A stretch of 64,000 bases of DNA from RBC038 sp041390625 (GTDB taxonomy: Bacteria; Chloroflexota; Dehalococcoidia; UBA2979): positions 62,001 to 126,000 of the forward strand of contig JAWKPM010000005.1 in the NCBI GenBank assembly GCA_041390625.1. Reading direction: 5' to 3'. The notes below the pieces were generated by a model. It was not told where the DNA came from. It did no database searches and saw only the letters and a program-made list of their open reading frames with translations. Both the position numbers and the translations under genes were made by a program. How positions within the stretch are numbered: position 1 is the first letter of the stretch; each line of letters starts with the position of its first letter. Positions 34,802 through 45,676 of this stretch are shown one piece after another.

Positions 34802-36292
34802 CTAGCTGAGCGCTGCCTCGGCTGCGGCGTACCCGGCAGTCCTACCGAAGACCGCGCCGGCCATGAGGCCCGTGCCGCCCGCGTAGTTATGCCAGAACAG
34901 GCCACCGACAAGCTCGCCTGCGGCATAGAGCCCCGGCATCGGGCGGTCCTCAGTGTCGAGGACGGCGCCGGTCCTCGGGACGATACGCAGGCCGCCGAAG
35001 GTGAACGTGACGCCACAGGTGACCGCAAAGCCGACGTAGGGCGGGCTGTCTAGGGGCAGCGCCCAGTTCGACTTCGGGGGCGTAATGCCGGTGGTCGCGA
35101 GGCCGTCGCGCTTCGAGGGGTCGAAGGTGTCGGGCGAGGGGCAGGCGGCGTTGTACGCCTCGACGGTGCGCTCAAGGGCGTCGGGGTCGACGCCGAGGTC
35201 CTCGGCAAGGCCTCGGATGGTGTCGGCCTCGCCCTTCGTCACCTCGCGAATGCGGTACTCGTCGCGGAGCATCGAGACCGTGCGCTGGTCGAAGAGCTGG
35301 AAGGCGACGCTCTGCGGCTGACGGAGGATCTCGCGGCCGTACTTCGCGTAGGTGTAGTTGCGAAGGTCCGCGCCCTCATCGACGAAACGCTCACCTCGGA
35401 TGTTCACGATGAGGCCGAGCGGGTACGAGTGCTTCTGGTAGAGGTCACCAATGCGGCGGTTGCCGGTAGGCGGCGCGTTCAGGTCCCACGCGACGGCGTG
35501 GGCGCTCGACCAGTGGCCGTACGACTGCGCACCGATGTCGAGGGCCATGCGAATGCCGTCCCCCGAGTTATGACGCGTGCCTCGAACCTTCGCAAGTTCC
35601 CAGCCAGAACCTAAGTAACGCGTCCGCATCTCGGTGTTGGCCTCGAAGCCGCCGCAGCCGAGCACGACCGAACGCGCCTCCACGTCCTCGAGGCCGTCGT
35701 CGGTCTTGATGCGGACACCGGTCACGGCGCCCGTCGTAGCGTCGGTCAGGAGGTCGCGCGCGCCGGCGCCGTAGCGGACCTCGATGCCCTGCTCGAGCGC
35801 CGTTGTGAACATGCGGTCTGAGAGCCCCGCGCCCGCGCCCACGGCCTCCGTGATCATGCCGCCCCAGAAGCGGAGCTTGCCATCGACCTCGTAGGCCTGG
35901 CGGCCGTACATCAGCACCCAGCGGAGGCCAGCCTGGTCGCGTAGCCAGACGGCGGTGGGGTACGCCTGCTCGATGAGGTGGTCGACGAGATCGGAGTCGG
36001 ACAGGCCCTCGGTGATGCGCATCAGGTCGTGACGCATCTCGGCCGCCGTGTAGGCGCCGAGATCGATGCGGTCGACCTCGGCGTCGCTCAGGTCGGGGAT
36101 CAGGCCTCGAATGTCGTCGAGACCGCGGTATGGGAAGCGGTAGCCGCCGCCTGAGAAGAACGTGTTGCCGCCGCGCTCGCCCTCGGAGGCCTTCTCGAGC
36201 ACGAGGACGTTCGCACCGCGTTCGCGCGCGGCGATCGCTGCCGAGAGCGCCGCGTTGCCCGCGCCCACCACCACCACGTCGTATGCCGCCAC
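34802..36292 (-). CDS. FAD-dependent dehydrogenase, TcuA/fumarate reductase flavoprotein-like
   Basis: This 496-residue protein starts with the dinucleotide motif YDVVVVGAGNAALSAAIAA and ends with GLYAAGELVGGLFWHNYAGG. Both are typical of the succinate dehydrogenase/fumarate reductase flavoprotein family, here nearest to the tricarballylate dehydrogenase TcuA type. It would oxidise or reduce a carboxylic acid or ketosteroid-like substrate. The start is GTG at 36292 with GGAG five bases upstream; the longer open frame reads as random. No TcuB partner is adjacent. An alpha/beta hydrolase gene precedes it on the same strand by 43 bases. Confidence 0.85.
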   Translation of the reverse strand: MAAYDVVVVGAGNAALSAAIAARERGANVLVLEKASEGERGGNTFFSGGGYRFPYRGLDDIRGLIPDLSDAEVDRIDLGAYTAAEMRHDLMRITEGLSDSDLVDHLIEQAYPTAVWLRDQAGLRWVLMYGRQAYEVDGKLRFWGGMITEAVGAGAGLSDRMFTTALEQGIEVRYGAGARDLLTDATTGAVTGVRIKTDDGLEDVEARSVVLGCGGFEANTEMRTRYLGSGWELAKVRGTRHNSGDGIRMALDIGAQSYGHWSSAHAVAWDLNAPPTGNRRIGDLYQKHSYPLGLIVNIRGERFVDEGADLRNYTYAKYGREILRQPQSVAFQLFDQRTVSMLRDEYRIREVTKGEADTIRGLAEDLGVDPDALERTVEAYNAACPSPDTFDPSKRDGLATTGITPPKSNWALPLDSPPYVGFAVTCGVTFTFGGLRIVPRTGAVLDTEDRPMPGLYAAGELVGGLFWHNYAGGTGLMAGAVFGRTAGYAAAEAALS

Positions 36293-36335
36293 CGAGGCTC
36301 CTCGATCTAGCGCCGTCGGCGCGGATTCAACTCGC

Positions 36336-37130
36336 TCAGCGCGCGACCGCGCCGGCCACGCGGTCGAGGAAGGCTGAGGCGACCTCGTTCCAGGCGCCGG
36401 CCATCTCCCAGTAGGCGTTGTGCGGACCGCCGGGAATCTCGTGGTAGGCCGCTGAGGGCATGGCGTCGCGCAGGCCCTGCGCTGCCTCGAGGGCCGTATC
36501 GAGCTCACCGGTGATGATCTGAATTGGCGACTGGATGCCCGTCACGCGATCGATGAGGGCGCGACGCTCCTCGGTGGTGCGATCGGAGGGGCGGCGCGGG
36601 TGGCGCATCGACTCGATGCGGGTCGCGGTCGAGCGGATGCGGAAGTAGCGATCGAGCATCGTCGGCTGCTCGTCCTTGAATCCGGGGGTGAAGGACTCGC
36701 CCACGGGAATGAACAGTCGCTGCTCGGACATCGGCTTCGCGGGGGCGGGCGTGGCGGCCTCGGGCGGGCGCACGCCGGAACCAGAGACGATGAGCCCGGC
36801 GGCGTCCGAGGTGTGACGCGAGGCCCAGCGCAGGATCGTGTTCCCACCCATCGAGTTGCCGACGAGGATCGGGCGCTGGATGCCGAGCGCCGCGAGGAAG
36901 CCCTCGAGCTCGTCCGCTCGGTCCGGTTCGTCCTCGTCGCGCGGCGAGTTCGCGGAGTGACCGTGGTTCACGCTGTCGTAGGCGATGCAGCGGAAGCGGT
37001 CGCTGAAGGCGGCGAACTGCTGGAACCACGCCTCACCGCAGGACGAGTGGCCGTGGAGGAAGACGATCGGCTGGCCCGACCCCGCCTCGACGTAGTGAAT
37101 GTCGATGCCATTGACTTCGACCCAGCTCAT
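36336..37130 (-). CDS. Alpha/beta-fold hydrolase
   Basis: This 264-residue hydrolase has HGHSS at the oxyanion position, the nucleophile elbow GNSMGG with S93, and a final histidine in GGPHNAYW. GGAGG precedes the ATG at 37130. It is upstream of the TcuA-like flavoprotein on the same strand and may supply or process its substrate. The chemistry (esterase, C-C hydrolase or haloperoxidase-like) is not determined. It is divergent from typA with 191 bases between. Confidence 0.85.
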   Translation of the reverse strand: MSWVEVNGIDIHYVEAGSGQPIVFLHGHSSCGEAWFQQFAAFSDRFRCIAYDSVNHGHSANSPRDEDEPDRADELEGFLAALGIQRPILVGNSMGGNTILRWASRHTSDAAGLIVSGSGVRPPEAATPAPAKPMSEQRLFIPVGESFTPGFKDEQPTMLDRYFRIRSTATRIESMRHPRRPSDRTTEERRALIDRVTGIQSPIQIITGELDTALEAAQGLRDAMPSAAYHEIPGGPHNAYWEMAGAWNEVASAFLDRVAGAVAR

Positions 37131-37321
37131 GAATGCCTCCAGTCGTGGCTCCGCGCGGCGAGTCCGGTGCGACGATGCGCAGGGTAGCGCACGGCGCACG
37201 CTCCTCGACGCCGCCTCGATGCGGGCGGGGGGTCCCCGGCGCTCCGTAGCGAGGCGAGATGTTACGTTGGAAGCCCGATTTTGTTCATCGTGAGCCCCGT
37301 GTACGGGCCCTGAGAGGGCGC

Positions 37322-39178
<1,857 letters not shown>

Positions 39179-39211
39179 CCGCCCCCGCCTCGACCTACCG
39201 GTCGCAGGAGA

Positions 39212-39514
39212 TCAGTCCTCGGGTGGGAACTCGGTGGCGACGGCCCATAGTGCCTGGGGGGCCTCGTTGTACTTCCGCATCACGAGGTGGAAGAGCTGGC
39301 GGCGGAAGAAGTCCGAGACGAGCCCCTCATCCCACGCGAGCTCGAGCAGGCCGAGCAGCTCGCCCTCGGTGACCCACTCGCCGTCGCCCTGACCGTCGGC
39401 GCGGTGGAAGCGCAGCACCTGCTCGCGTCGCTCCTCGTTCCAGCGCTGCTCGAGGCGGGCACGCCCGCCGAACGAGGTGACCTCGACACGGTCCTGGGGC
39501 TGGTCGTTGGTCAT
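39212..39514 (-). CDS. Hypothetical protein, 100 residues
   Basis: I do not recognise this protein. It is 100 residues, soluble and mixed in charge. An arginine/glutamate-rich N-terminal half (RLEQRWNEERREQVLRFHR) is followed by a hydrophobic amphipathic stretch LLELAWDEGLVSDFFRRQLFH. GGAG six bases before the ATG at 39514 and the lack of a better alternative support it as a real gene. It lies convergent with typA (33 bases) and divergent from the SDR gene (106 bases). Confidence 0.6.
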   Translation of the reverse strand: MTNDQPQDRVEVTSFGGRARLEQRWNEERREQVLRFHRADGQGDGEWVTEGELLGLLELAWDEGLVSDFFRRQLFHLVMRKYNEAPQALWAVATEFPPED

Positions 39515-39620
39515 GGCTGCTCCGTCTCGCGCGCGAGGCTGTAGATTCGAATCGATTCCGATTGATTCGATGCGGTGCCTCGATGATGGCCTGCGGAGCA
39601 CGAACTGGCGAGGGGTAAGC

Positions 39621-40421
39621 ATGGACCTGGAGCTGAGCGGCAAGCGCGCAATCGTGACCGGCGGCAGCCGCGGCATCGGCAAAGCGATCGCCATCGAGCT
39701 CTCGCGCGAGGGCGTCGACGTCGCGCTCGTGGCGCGGACCGCGGGGCCGCTGCAGGCCGCCGCCGACGAAATCATGGAGGCTACCGGGCGTCGTTGCATC
39801 GCGGTCACGGCCGACACGGGTGACGACGCCTCGGTGCGGGCGATGGTCGAGCAGGTCGTCGCTGACCTCGGCGGGGTCGACATTCTCGTGAACTCCGCGG
39901 CGAAGCCCGGCGGGCAGGGGCCGGTGCCACGCCTCGCGGACGTGACGACCGAGGCGTTCTGGGACGACATGAACGTGAAGGTGATGGGCTACCTCCGCTG
40001 CGCGCGCGAGGTCGCACCGCATATGCGAGCGCAGGGCTGGGGCCGCATCATCAACATCAGCGGGCTGGCGGCGCGACAGGCCGGGTCGATCGTCGGCAGC
40101 ATGCGCAACGTCTCCGTGGCGGCGCTGACGAAGAACCTCGCGGACGAGCTCGGGCCCGACGGCATCAACGTCACCGTCGTGCACCCCGGCACGACACGGA
40201 CCGAGGCGACCGAAGGCGTGATCGCCGCCCGCGCGAACCAGCGCGGCGTCACCGAGGCCGAGATCGAGGCAGCGATGTCGCAGGCGAACGCGACGAAGCG
40301 CATCGTGGATGCGAGCGAGATCGCCTACATCGTCGCGTTCCTCGCCTCGCCTCGATCGGTGGCGATCACCGGCGACGCGATCGCGGCCGGGGGCGGCGCG
40401 CCGCGGGCGATCCACTACTAG
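39621..40421 (+). CDS. SDR family oxidoreductase lacking YxxxK
   Basis: This 266-residue protein has the SDR cofactor motif TGGSRGIGKA, the central NSAA and the serine in INISG (S147). Where YxxxK should follow, the sequence is GSMRNVSVAALTKNLADEL. No tyrosine occurs between Y124 and Y236, and no lysine stands at the catalytic position. The protein is therefore either a non-catalytic or differently catalysing SDR. The surrounding pattern (RNVSVAALTKNLADELGPDGINV) is clean, so this is not a frameshift. It starts with ATG at 39621 after AGGGGTAAGC. Confidence 0.85.
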   Translation: MDLELSGKRAIVTGGSRGIGKAIAIELSREGVDVALVARTAGPLQAAADEIMEATGRRCIAVTADTGDDASVRAMVEQVVADLGGVDILVNSAAKPGGQGPVPRLADVTTEAFWDDMNVKVMGYLRCAREVAPHMRAQGWGRIINISGLAARQAGSIVGSMRNVSVAALTKNLADELGPDGINVTVVHPGTTRTEATEGVIAARANQRGVTEAEIEAAMSQANATKRIVDASEIAYIVAFLASPRSVAITGDAIAAGGGAPRAIHY

Positions 40422-40441
40422 CGCACCGCTCGACCCACGTC

Positions 40442-41476
40442 CTACCTCGAGGGAGCGCAGGCCTCCATGACGGCACGCACGCCCTCGAGACCCGGTCGAG
40501 CCGGCACCACGCGCACGACCGCGGCATCGAGGCCGCCGCCGAGCTTCGCGAAGTGCTCGGCTGCGCCCTCGGCAGTGCCGAAGTAGCCGACGCCGAGCAG
40601 CAGGTCGTCCGAGGCGGCTTCGCCGAGTTCGTCCATCGAGGCGCCGGCGTCGCGGCGCTTGTCGAGCTCGAGCAGCTCGTCGAGGAAGCCCATGCGCTCG
40701 AAGTGCGGGCGGTAGCCGAAGCGGCGATCGCCGCCGGCGGGCCCCATCGCGTAGCCGAGGGTGGCGCGCGCCAATGCTCGCCGCGCGACGGCCGGATCGT
40801 CATCGATGCTCACGCGGATGTACTCGGCGAGCGGGACCGAGCCGGCCTCGCGACCGGCGCTCACGGCGGCGGCGTCGACGGTCTGGCGAGCGAGCTCGAC
40901 CTGCTCGGCGCTGCACCAGTTGAGACAGATGCCGTCGGCGAGCTCGCCGCCGAGCGCGAGCATCTTCGGGCCGAGGGCGCCGAGGTAGACCGGCGTGCGT
41001 GGCGGCGGGTTGATGGCGAGCTTCTGGCCTCGAATGGTGAGGGCGGCGCCCTCGTAGTTCACCTCGTCGCCGGCGAGCAGGCCTCGGATGGTGGTGAGGT
41101 AGTCACGCATGACGGCGAGGGTCGAGTGCGTGCGGATGCCCATCGCCTCGCGGAACTCGCGGCGATAGACGCCGCCCGAGCCGATGCCGAGGACGAAGCG
41201 GCCGCCGGTGCGCGCGCCGAGCGTGCCGGCGCTCATCGCGAAACCCATCGGCGTGCGGTAGGCGACCGGCGAGACGGAGATGCCGGTGGTGAGGCCCTCC
41301 GGTACCACGCCGCGTGTGGCCTCCCAGCGGATGCCGCACAGCTGGAACGAGTCGGGGCCGGTGCCCTCGGGGGTCCAGATCTCCTCGTACCCCATCTCGG
41401 CGGCCTCGCGGGCGAGCGTCGCCTGGTCCTCGAAGGTGAGCCCGAGGGTGAAGTCGAGCCCCAGTCCGATGCGCAT
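40442..41476 (-). CDS. LLM class (luciferase-like) F420/FMN-dependent oxidoreductase
   Basis: This 344-residue TIM-barrel protein begins with MRIGLGLDFTLGL. It contains the motifs ISVSPVAYRTPMGFAMSAGTLG and GRFVLGIGSGG characteristic of luciferase-like monooxygenases and F420-dependent methylenetetrahydromethanopterin reductase-like enzymes. The region NPPPRTPVYLGALGPKM also fits. Whether FMN or F420 is used cannot be decided. AGGAG stands eight bases before the ATG at 41476. It is convergent with the SDR gene by 20 bases. Confidence 0.88.
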   Translation of the reverse strand: MRIGLGLDFTLGLTFEDQATLAREAAEMGYEEIWTPEGTGPDSFQLCGIRWEATRGVVPEGLTTGISVSPVAYRTPMGFAMSAGTLGARTGGRFVLGIGSGGVYRREFREAMGIRTHSTLAVMRDYLTTIRGLLAGDEVNYEGAALTIRGQKLAINPPPRTPVYLGALGPKMLALGGELADGICLNWCSAEQVELARQTVDAAAVSAGREAGSVPLAEYIRVSIDDDPAVARRALARATLGYAMGPAGGDRRFGYRPHFERMGFLDELLELDKRRDAGASMDELGEAASDDLLLGVGYFGTAEGAAEHFAKLGGGLDAAVVRVVPARPGLEGVRAVMEACAPSR

Positions 41477-41568
41477 GGAGCGCTCCTGTCGTCGCGGGCT
41501 TCAGTTCGAAGCGCGGAAGTTCGAGGCGCCATCGTACGCGAGGGCGCCGCGTATCGCCTCGAATCTGG

Positions 41569-42501
41569 CTAGCGGCCTCGGCGGGCGGCGATCTGCGCGA
41601 CGGCAGAGCCGAGCACGACGAGCGCGAGGCCGGCGAAGAGGGTGGAGCTCAGCGGCTCGTCGAGGACGAGATTCGAGAGCAGGACGCCCCAGACGGGCGT
41701 GGTGAGCGAGATGGCCGTCACACCGCTCGGGAGGTAGTGCTTCAGCAGCCAGGTGTTGCCGATGAAGCCGAAGCCGGCGATCACGACGCCCTGGTAGAGG
41801 AGCGAGAGCGCGAGGCGCTCCGTCATCACCCAGGGAGCGGACTCGAACAACAGCCCGGCGGTGACGAAGGCGGCAATCCCGACGACGGTCTGCGTGAGCA
41901 GGACTTTCGCGATCGAGACGCCCTGGGTCATGAGCGCGACGTAGACCTGCCTCGCGCCGAGGAGGGCGGCCGAGCAGAGCATGAGCACGTCGCCGAGGAG
42001 GTTCCCGCCCTCGGTCAGGCTCTGCGCGAAGACCACCACGATGCCCGCGTACGCGACGAGGGTGCCGAGCGAGCGCACCGGCGTGAGGCGATCACCCTTC
42101 ACGAAGAAGTGCGCGAAGACGCCGGTCCAGAGCGGGAAGGTCGTGTTGATGACGACCGCGTGCCCGGCCGTCGTGTGGTCCTGGCCGATGTTCATGAACG
42201 CGATCTGGGTGACGAACAGGAGGGCGAGGCCCACGAGCGGACGCATCTCGGCACGGGTCGGGCGGAGCGGCTGCTTCGTGCGGACGGCCCAGGTGATCGT
42301 GACGAAGGCGCCGGCGACGAAGCGCATCCACGCGAGGCGCAGCGGTGGTGCGTCATCGAGCCCCGCCTTGATGGCGACGGCATTGCCTCCCCACAGCGCG
42401 GACAACAGGAGCGCGAAGCCCGTCGCGCGCGTGTCGAGGGGCTGCGGGCCGGTCGCTGCCGCCGGCTCGGGCTCGGGCGGCCGTTCGACGGTGGCGGTCA
42501 C
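41569..42501 (-). CDS. EamA/DMT-family transporter
   Basis: This 310-residue membrane protein has a proline-rich N-terminus and about ten hydrophobic segments in two EamA repeats. ATGFALLLSALWGGNAVAIKAGL opens the first repeat, and the motif PLWTGVFAHFFVKGDRLTP closes it. Members export amino acids or other metabolites. The start is GTG at 42501 with only a weak upstream site. It is the last gene of a minus-strand run whose other members process acyl-CoA, but no functional link is evident. Confidence 0.85.
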   Translation of the reverse strand: MTATVERPPEPEPAAATGPQPLDTRATGFALLLSALWGGNAVAIKAGLDDAPPLRLAWMRFVAGAFVTITWAVRTKQPLRPTRAEMRPLVGLALLFVTQIAFMNIGQDHTTAGHAVVINTTFPLWTGVFAHFFVKGDRLTPVRSLGTLVAYAGIVVVFAQSLTEGGNLLGDVLMLCSAALLGARQVYVALMTQGVSIAKVLLTQTVVGIAAFVTAGLLFESAPWVMTERLALSLLYQGVVIAGFGFIGNTWLLKHYLPSGVTAISLTTPVWGVLLSNLVLDEPLSSTLFAGLALVVLGSAVAQIAARRGR

Positions 42502-42543
42502 GAGGGTCCGATCATCGGCTGGTGGGGACCTCGATGGCTCGTG

Positions 42544-43359
42544 CTAGCGGCCCTTCCAGACGGGAGCGCGGCGCTCGAGGAAGGCATTGCGGCCCTCGCC
42601 GGAGTCCTCCGAGTACTGCAAACGCGTGCCCGCCCACGCCTCGTTCTGGAGCTGGCGATCGAAGCCGTCGCGCGTGAGGTCGTTCACGAGGCGCTTCGTG
42701 AGCTCGACGGTGACGGTCGGGCCCTTCGCGAGCCTCGTGGCGAGTTTCATCGCCTCGGGCAGGAGCTGGTTGGGCTCGACGAGATGGTTCACGAGGCCCC
42801 AGCGCTCGGCGGTGACGGCGTCGACCTCGTCGCCGGTCAGCATCATCTCGATGGCTCGCGCCCGGCCGATGAGCTGCGTCAGGTGGTAGCTCGTGCCGGT
42901 GTCGGGCACGAGCCCTCGACGCATGAACACCGAGATGAAGCGCGCCTCCGTCGAGGCGATGCGGATGTCGGCGGCGAGGGAGAGCGATAGCCCTGCGCCT
43001 GCGGAAACGCCGTTCACGGCGGCGATGTAGGGCTTCGGGTAGTGGCCGAGGGCGGAGTAGAGCACGCCCCAGTGGCCGATGGGGCCCATCAGCATGCGGC
43101 GGTAGCCGTCGCGCTCGTCGAGCTCGACGTCCTCATCGCGCTCCTCGACGGTGGCCTGGAGGTCGGCGCCCGCGCTGAAGCCGCGGCCGGCACCGGTCAC
43201 GACGAGGACGTGGTCGTCGTCGTTGTCTCGCGTCGTCTCAACGACGTCCAGCAGCTCGTGCACGAGCTGCGGGCTGATGGCGTTCAGTCGTTCGGGGCGG
43301 TTCAGCGTGACGAGGACGACGCCGTCCTGGCGCGTGAGGATCAAGTTCTTGTAGTCCAC
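42544..43359 (-). CDS. Enoyl-CoA hydratase/isomerase family protein
   Basis: This protein of about 271 residues has the crotonase layout. LNRPERLNAISPQLVHEL is followed by the oxyanion-hole motif GRGFSAGADL and the second one in AAVNGVSAGAGLSLSLAADIRIAS. Hydration or isomerisation of an enoyl-CoA is the likely reaction. The start is GTG at 43359, because GGGAGG lies just before it; the ATG five codons upstream has no such site. It neighbours an NDP-forming acyl-CoA synthetase subunit and a CoA-transferase pair. Confidence 0.9.
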   Translation of the reverse strand: MDYKNLILTRQDGVVLVTLNRPERLNAISPQLVHELLDVVETTRDNDDDHVLVVTGAGRGFSAGADLQATVEERDEDVELDERDGYRRMLMGPIGHWGVLYSALGHYPKPYIAAVNGVSAGAGLSLSLAADIRIASTEARFISVFMRRGLVPDTGTSYHLTQLIGRARAIEMMLTGDEVDAVTAERWGLVNHLVEPNQLLPEAMKLATRLAKGPTVTVELTKRLVNDLTRDGFDRQLQNEAWAGTRLQYSEDSGEGRNAFLERRAPVWKGR

Positions 43360-43422
43360 GGGGCCTCCCGGCATGCGGGGCGCATCATAGCGAGCGTGCT
43401 TCGCGCTGCGCGGATGTCGTGC

Positions 43423-44829
43423 TCAATCGAGCGGCGCGCCCACATCGAGGCGGAAGGCGCGGTCCTCGAGGGTGCGCGCGAGCGCTCGGACGGCGCGCTC
43501 GGCCGTCGGGAAGATGAGGATGCCGGCCTCGGCATAGCGCGCGACCAGAGCAGCCTCGGGTGGGCGGCCGACGAGGACAAGAGGCCGATCAACCTCGAGC
43601 TTGGCCTCGATGAGCTCGTCCGCGTAGCGCTTCGCGGCCGCCTCGTCGTTGCCGCCGGTGCCGAAGACGACGAAGCCGTCGATGTTCGGGTCGGGGCCGA
43701 CGATGCGCGTGACGCGCGCGAAGATGCCGGTCGAGCCCTGCGTGAAGCCGAGGTCGATGGGGTTCTTCGGTGAGACGCCGACGCCGGCGAGCTCGGGCTC
43801 CTGCCGGAGGCGCTCGATGGTCTCAGGAGCGAGGGTGGCGAGGCGCAGCCCGGCCTCCTCGAGGGCATCGACGGCCGAGACGCTGGGTCCTCCCGGCGAC
43901 GTGATCAGCGCGATCCTCGAGCCGGCGAGGCGGGGGCGGACGTGCAACGCCTCGACGGTGTCGAGTACGTCATCGATCTCGCGGGCGGGGATGGCGCCCG
44001 TCTGGCGCAGCATCGCCTGCCAGACCTTGTTGGTGCCGGTGAGCGCGCCGGTGTGACTCTGCGCGGCCCTCGCTCCACCCTCGGTGCGGCCGGACTTCCA
44101 GAGCACGACTGGCTTCCGGCGGGCGGCGGCGCGCAGCGCCTCGAAGAGGGCGCGACCGCTGGGGGCGCCCTCGAGGTAGAGACCGATGCAATCGACCGAA
44201 TCGTCCTCGGCGAGGTGCTGAAGAAAGTCGGCGGCCTGGAGGTCGATCTGGTTGCCGAAGGAGACGGCCTTCGCCGCCGGGACGCCTCGAGCGGCGCCCT
44301 CGCGGACGAAGTTCAGCATCAGAGAGCCGCTCTGCGAGAGGTACGCCGTGCGCCCGACCTCGGACGGCATGTTCGGCATCGGACCGATGTGCGCGACGGG
44401 AGTGAAGACGCCCATGCAGTTCGGGCCGATGAGCCGGATGCCGTGCTCCCCCGCCAAGCCTCGGACGACGTCGCCACGGGCGCGGCCTTCGGGCGTGCCG
44501 AGCTCGTCGAAACCCGAGGTGAACAGCACTACGAGGCGCACCCCGGCGCGCGCGGCATCCTCGAGGATCGCAGGCACGGCACCGGTGGGCGCGACCACGA
44601 TCGCCTGGTCGACAGGGTGGCCGATCGCCTCGAGGGAGGTGTGGGCCTCGTACCCCATGATCTCGCCGCCGCTCGGGTTCACGAGGAAGAGCTCGCCGGT
44701 GTAGCCGGGGGTGGTCTGGCCCTCGACGAACATGCGGCCGAGTCCGGGGCCTCGAGGGACGCCCACGATCGCGAGCGTGCGCGGCTCGAAGATGCGTCGC
44801 ATAACCTCGGCGAGTGGCAGGTCGTCCAT
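43423..44829 (-). CDS. NDP-forming acyl-CoA synthetase, alpha (CoA-binding) part
   Basis: This 468-residue protein combines an N-terminal CoA-binding domain (FEPRTLAIVGVPRGPG) with succinyl-CoA-ligase-like domains. The phosphohistidine site AQSHTGALTG (H259) is present. It corresponds to the alpha subunit of ADP-forming acetyl/acyl-CoA synthetases. The ATP-grasp beta part is neither fused nor adjacent, so it must lie elsewhere or be absent. The ATG at 44829 is preceded by GAGGCCCCG. It is divergent from the 3-oxoacid CoA-transferase genes. Confidence 0.85.
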   Translation of the reverse strand: MDDLPLAEVMRRIFEPRTLAIVGVPRGPGLGRMFVEGQTTPGYTGELFLVNPSGGEIMGYEAHTSLEAIGHPVDQAIVVAPTGAVPAILEDAARAGVRLVVLFTSGFDELGTPEGRARGDVVRGLAGEHGIRLIGPNCMGVFTPVAHIGPMPNMPSEVGRTAYLSQSGSLMLNFVREGAARGVPAAKAVSFGNQIDLQAADFLQHLAEDDSVDCIGLYLEGAPSGRALFEALRAAARRKPVVLWKSGRTEGGARAAQSHTGALTGTNKVWQAMLRQTGAIPAREIDDVLDTVEALHVRPRLAGSRIALITSPGGPSVSAVDALEEAGLRLATLAPETIERLRQEPELAGVGVSPKNPIDLGFTQGSTGIFARVTRIVGPDPNIDGFVVFGTGGNDEAAAKRYADELIEAKLEVDRPLVLVGRPPEAALVARYAEAGILIFPTAERAVRALARTLEDRAFRLDVGAPLD

Positions 44830-44911
44830 CGGGGCCTCGGTTCCATCACGGCATCGAATCGCGAGACGCCGCGCTCGTAGTACCATCCCGCACGCGGAAA
44901 CGGGAGGTTCG

Positions 44912-45676
44912 ATGGCACGACCAGCGATTGTCGCCTCGATGGAGGAGGCGGTAGCCGACGTCTTCGACGGCGCCACGATCATGATCCCCGGCTTCGGCCC
45001 GGGCTCACCGTGGAACCTGCTGACGGCGCTCTACTACCAGGGGGCAACGGACCTCACCACAATCTCGAACGGCGTCGGCTTCCCGACGGGCGTCGAGCGG
45101 CCTCGGTCGGCGGGCGACCTCGTGATGGAGGGGCGCGTGAAGAAGGTCGTGGCGGCCTTCACCGCCTCGACGCGCCCCTCGAGGGCGGGCACGGCCGAGC
45201 AGATGATCCGCGAGGGTCAGATGGAGGCGGAGCTGAGCCCACAGGGGACACTCGCCGAGCGGATTCGTGCGGGCGGTGCCGGCATCCCTGCGTTCTACAC
45301 GCCGGCCGGCGTCGGGACGCTGATCGCGGAAGGCAAGGAAGTGCGGCAGTTCAACGGCCGCGACTACCTGATGGAGGAGGCGCTGTTCGGCGACTTCGCG
45401 TTCATCCGGGCCTGGAAGGCCGACACCGCCGGGAACCTCATCTATCGACTCTCCGCCCGCAACTTCAACCCGATCATGGCCATGGCCGCGACCACGACAA
45501 TCGTCGAGGTGGAGCAGCCGATCGTGCCGGCGGGCGAGCTCGACCCGGACTCGATTCACACGCCGGGCGTGTACGTGCATCGCCTCGTGCAGATTCCCGA
45601 GGACGGCTTCTTCGCCGTCAACCGCCAGCAGCTCGTCGGGCAGGCGGCTGCACAGGCAGCAAGGAGCTCGTCGTGA
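44912..45676 (+). CDS. 3-oxoacid CoA-transferase subunit A
   Basis: This 254-residue protein carries the glycine-rich GFGPGSPWNLL motif near residue 27, then DLTTISNG, and the typical GGAGIPAFYTPAGVGT block of ScoA/PcaI-type subunits. GGGAGG precedes the ATG at 44912. With subunit B it would transfer CoA between a 3-oxo acid and succinyl-CoA or acetyl-CoA. The two genes overlap by four bases (GTGA). Confidence 0.9.
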   Translation: MARPAIVASMEEAVADVFDGATIMIPGFGPGSPWNLLTALYYQGATDLTTISNGVGFPTGVERPRSAGDLVMEGRVKKVVAAFTASTRPSRAGTAEQMIREGQMEAELSPQGTLAERIRAGGAGIPAFYTPAGVGTLIAEGKEVRQFNGRDYLMEEALFGDFAFIRAWKADTAGNLIYRLSARNFNPIMAMAATTTIVEVEQPIVPAGELDPDSIHTPGVYVHRLVQIPEDGFFAVNRQQLVGQAAAQAARSSS

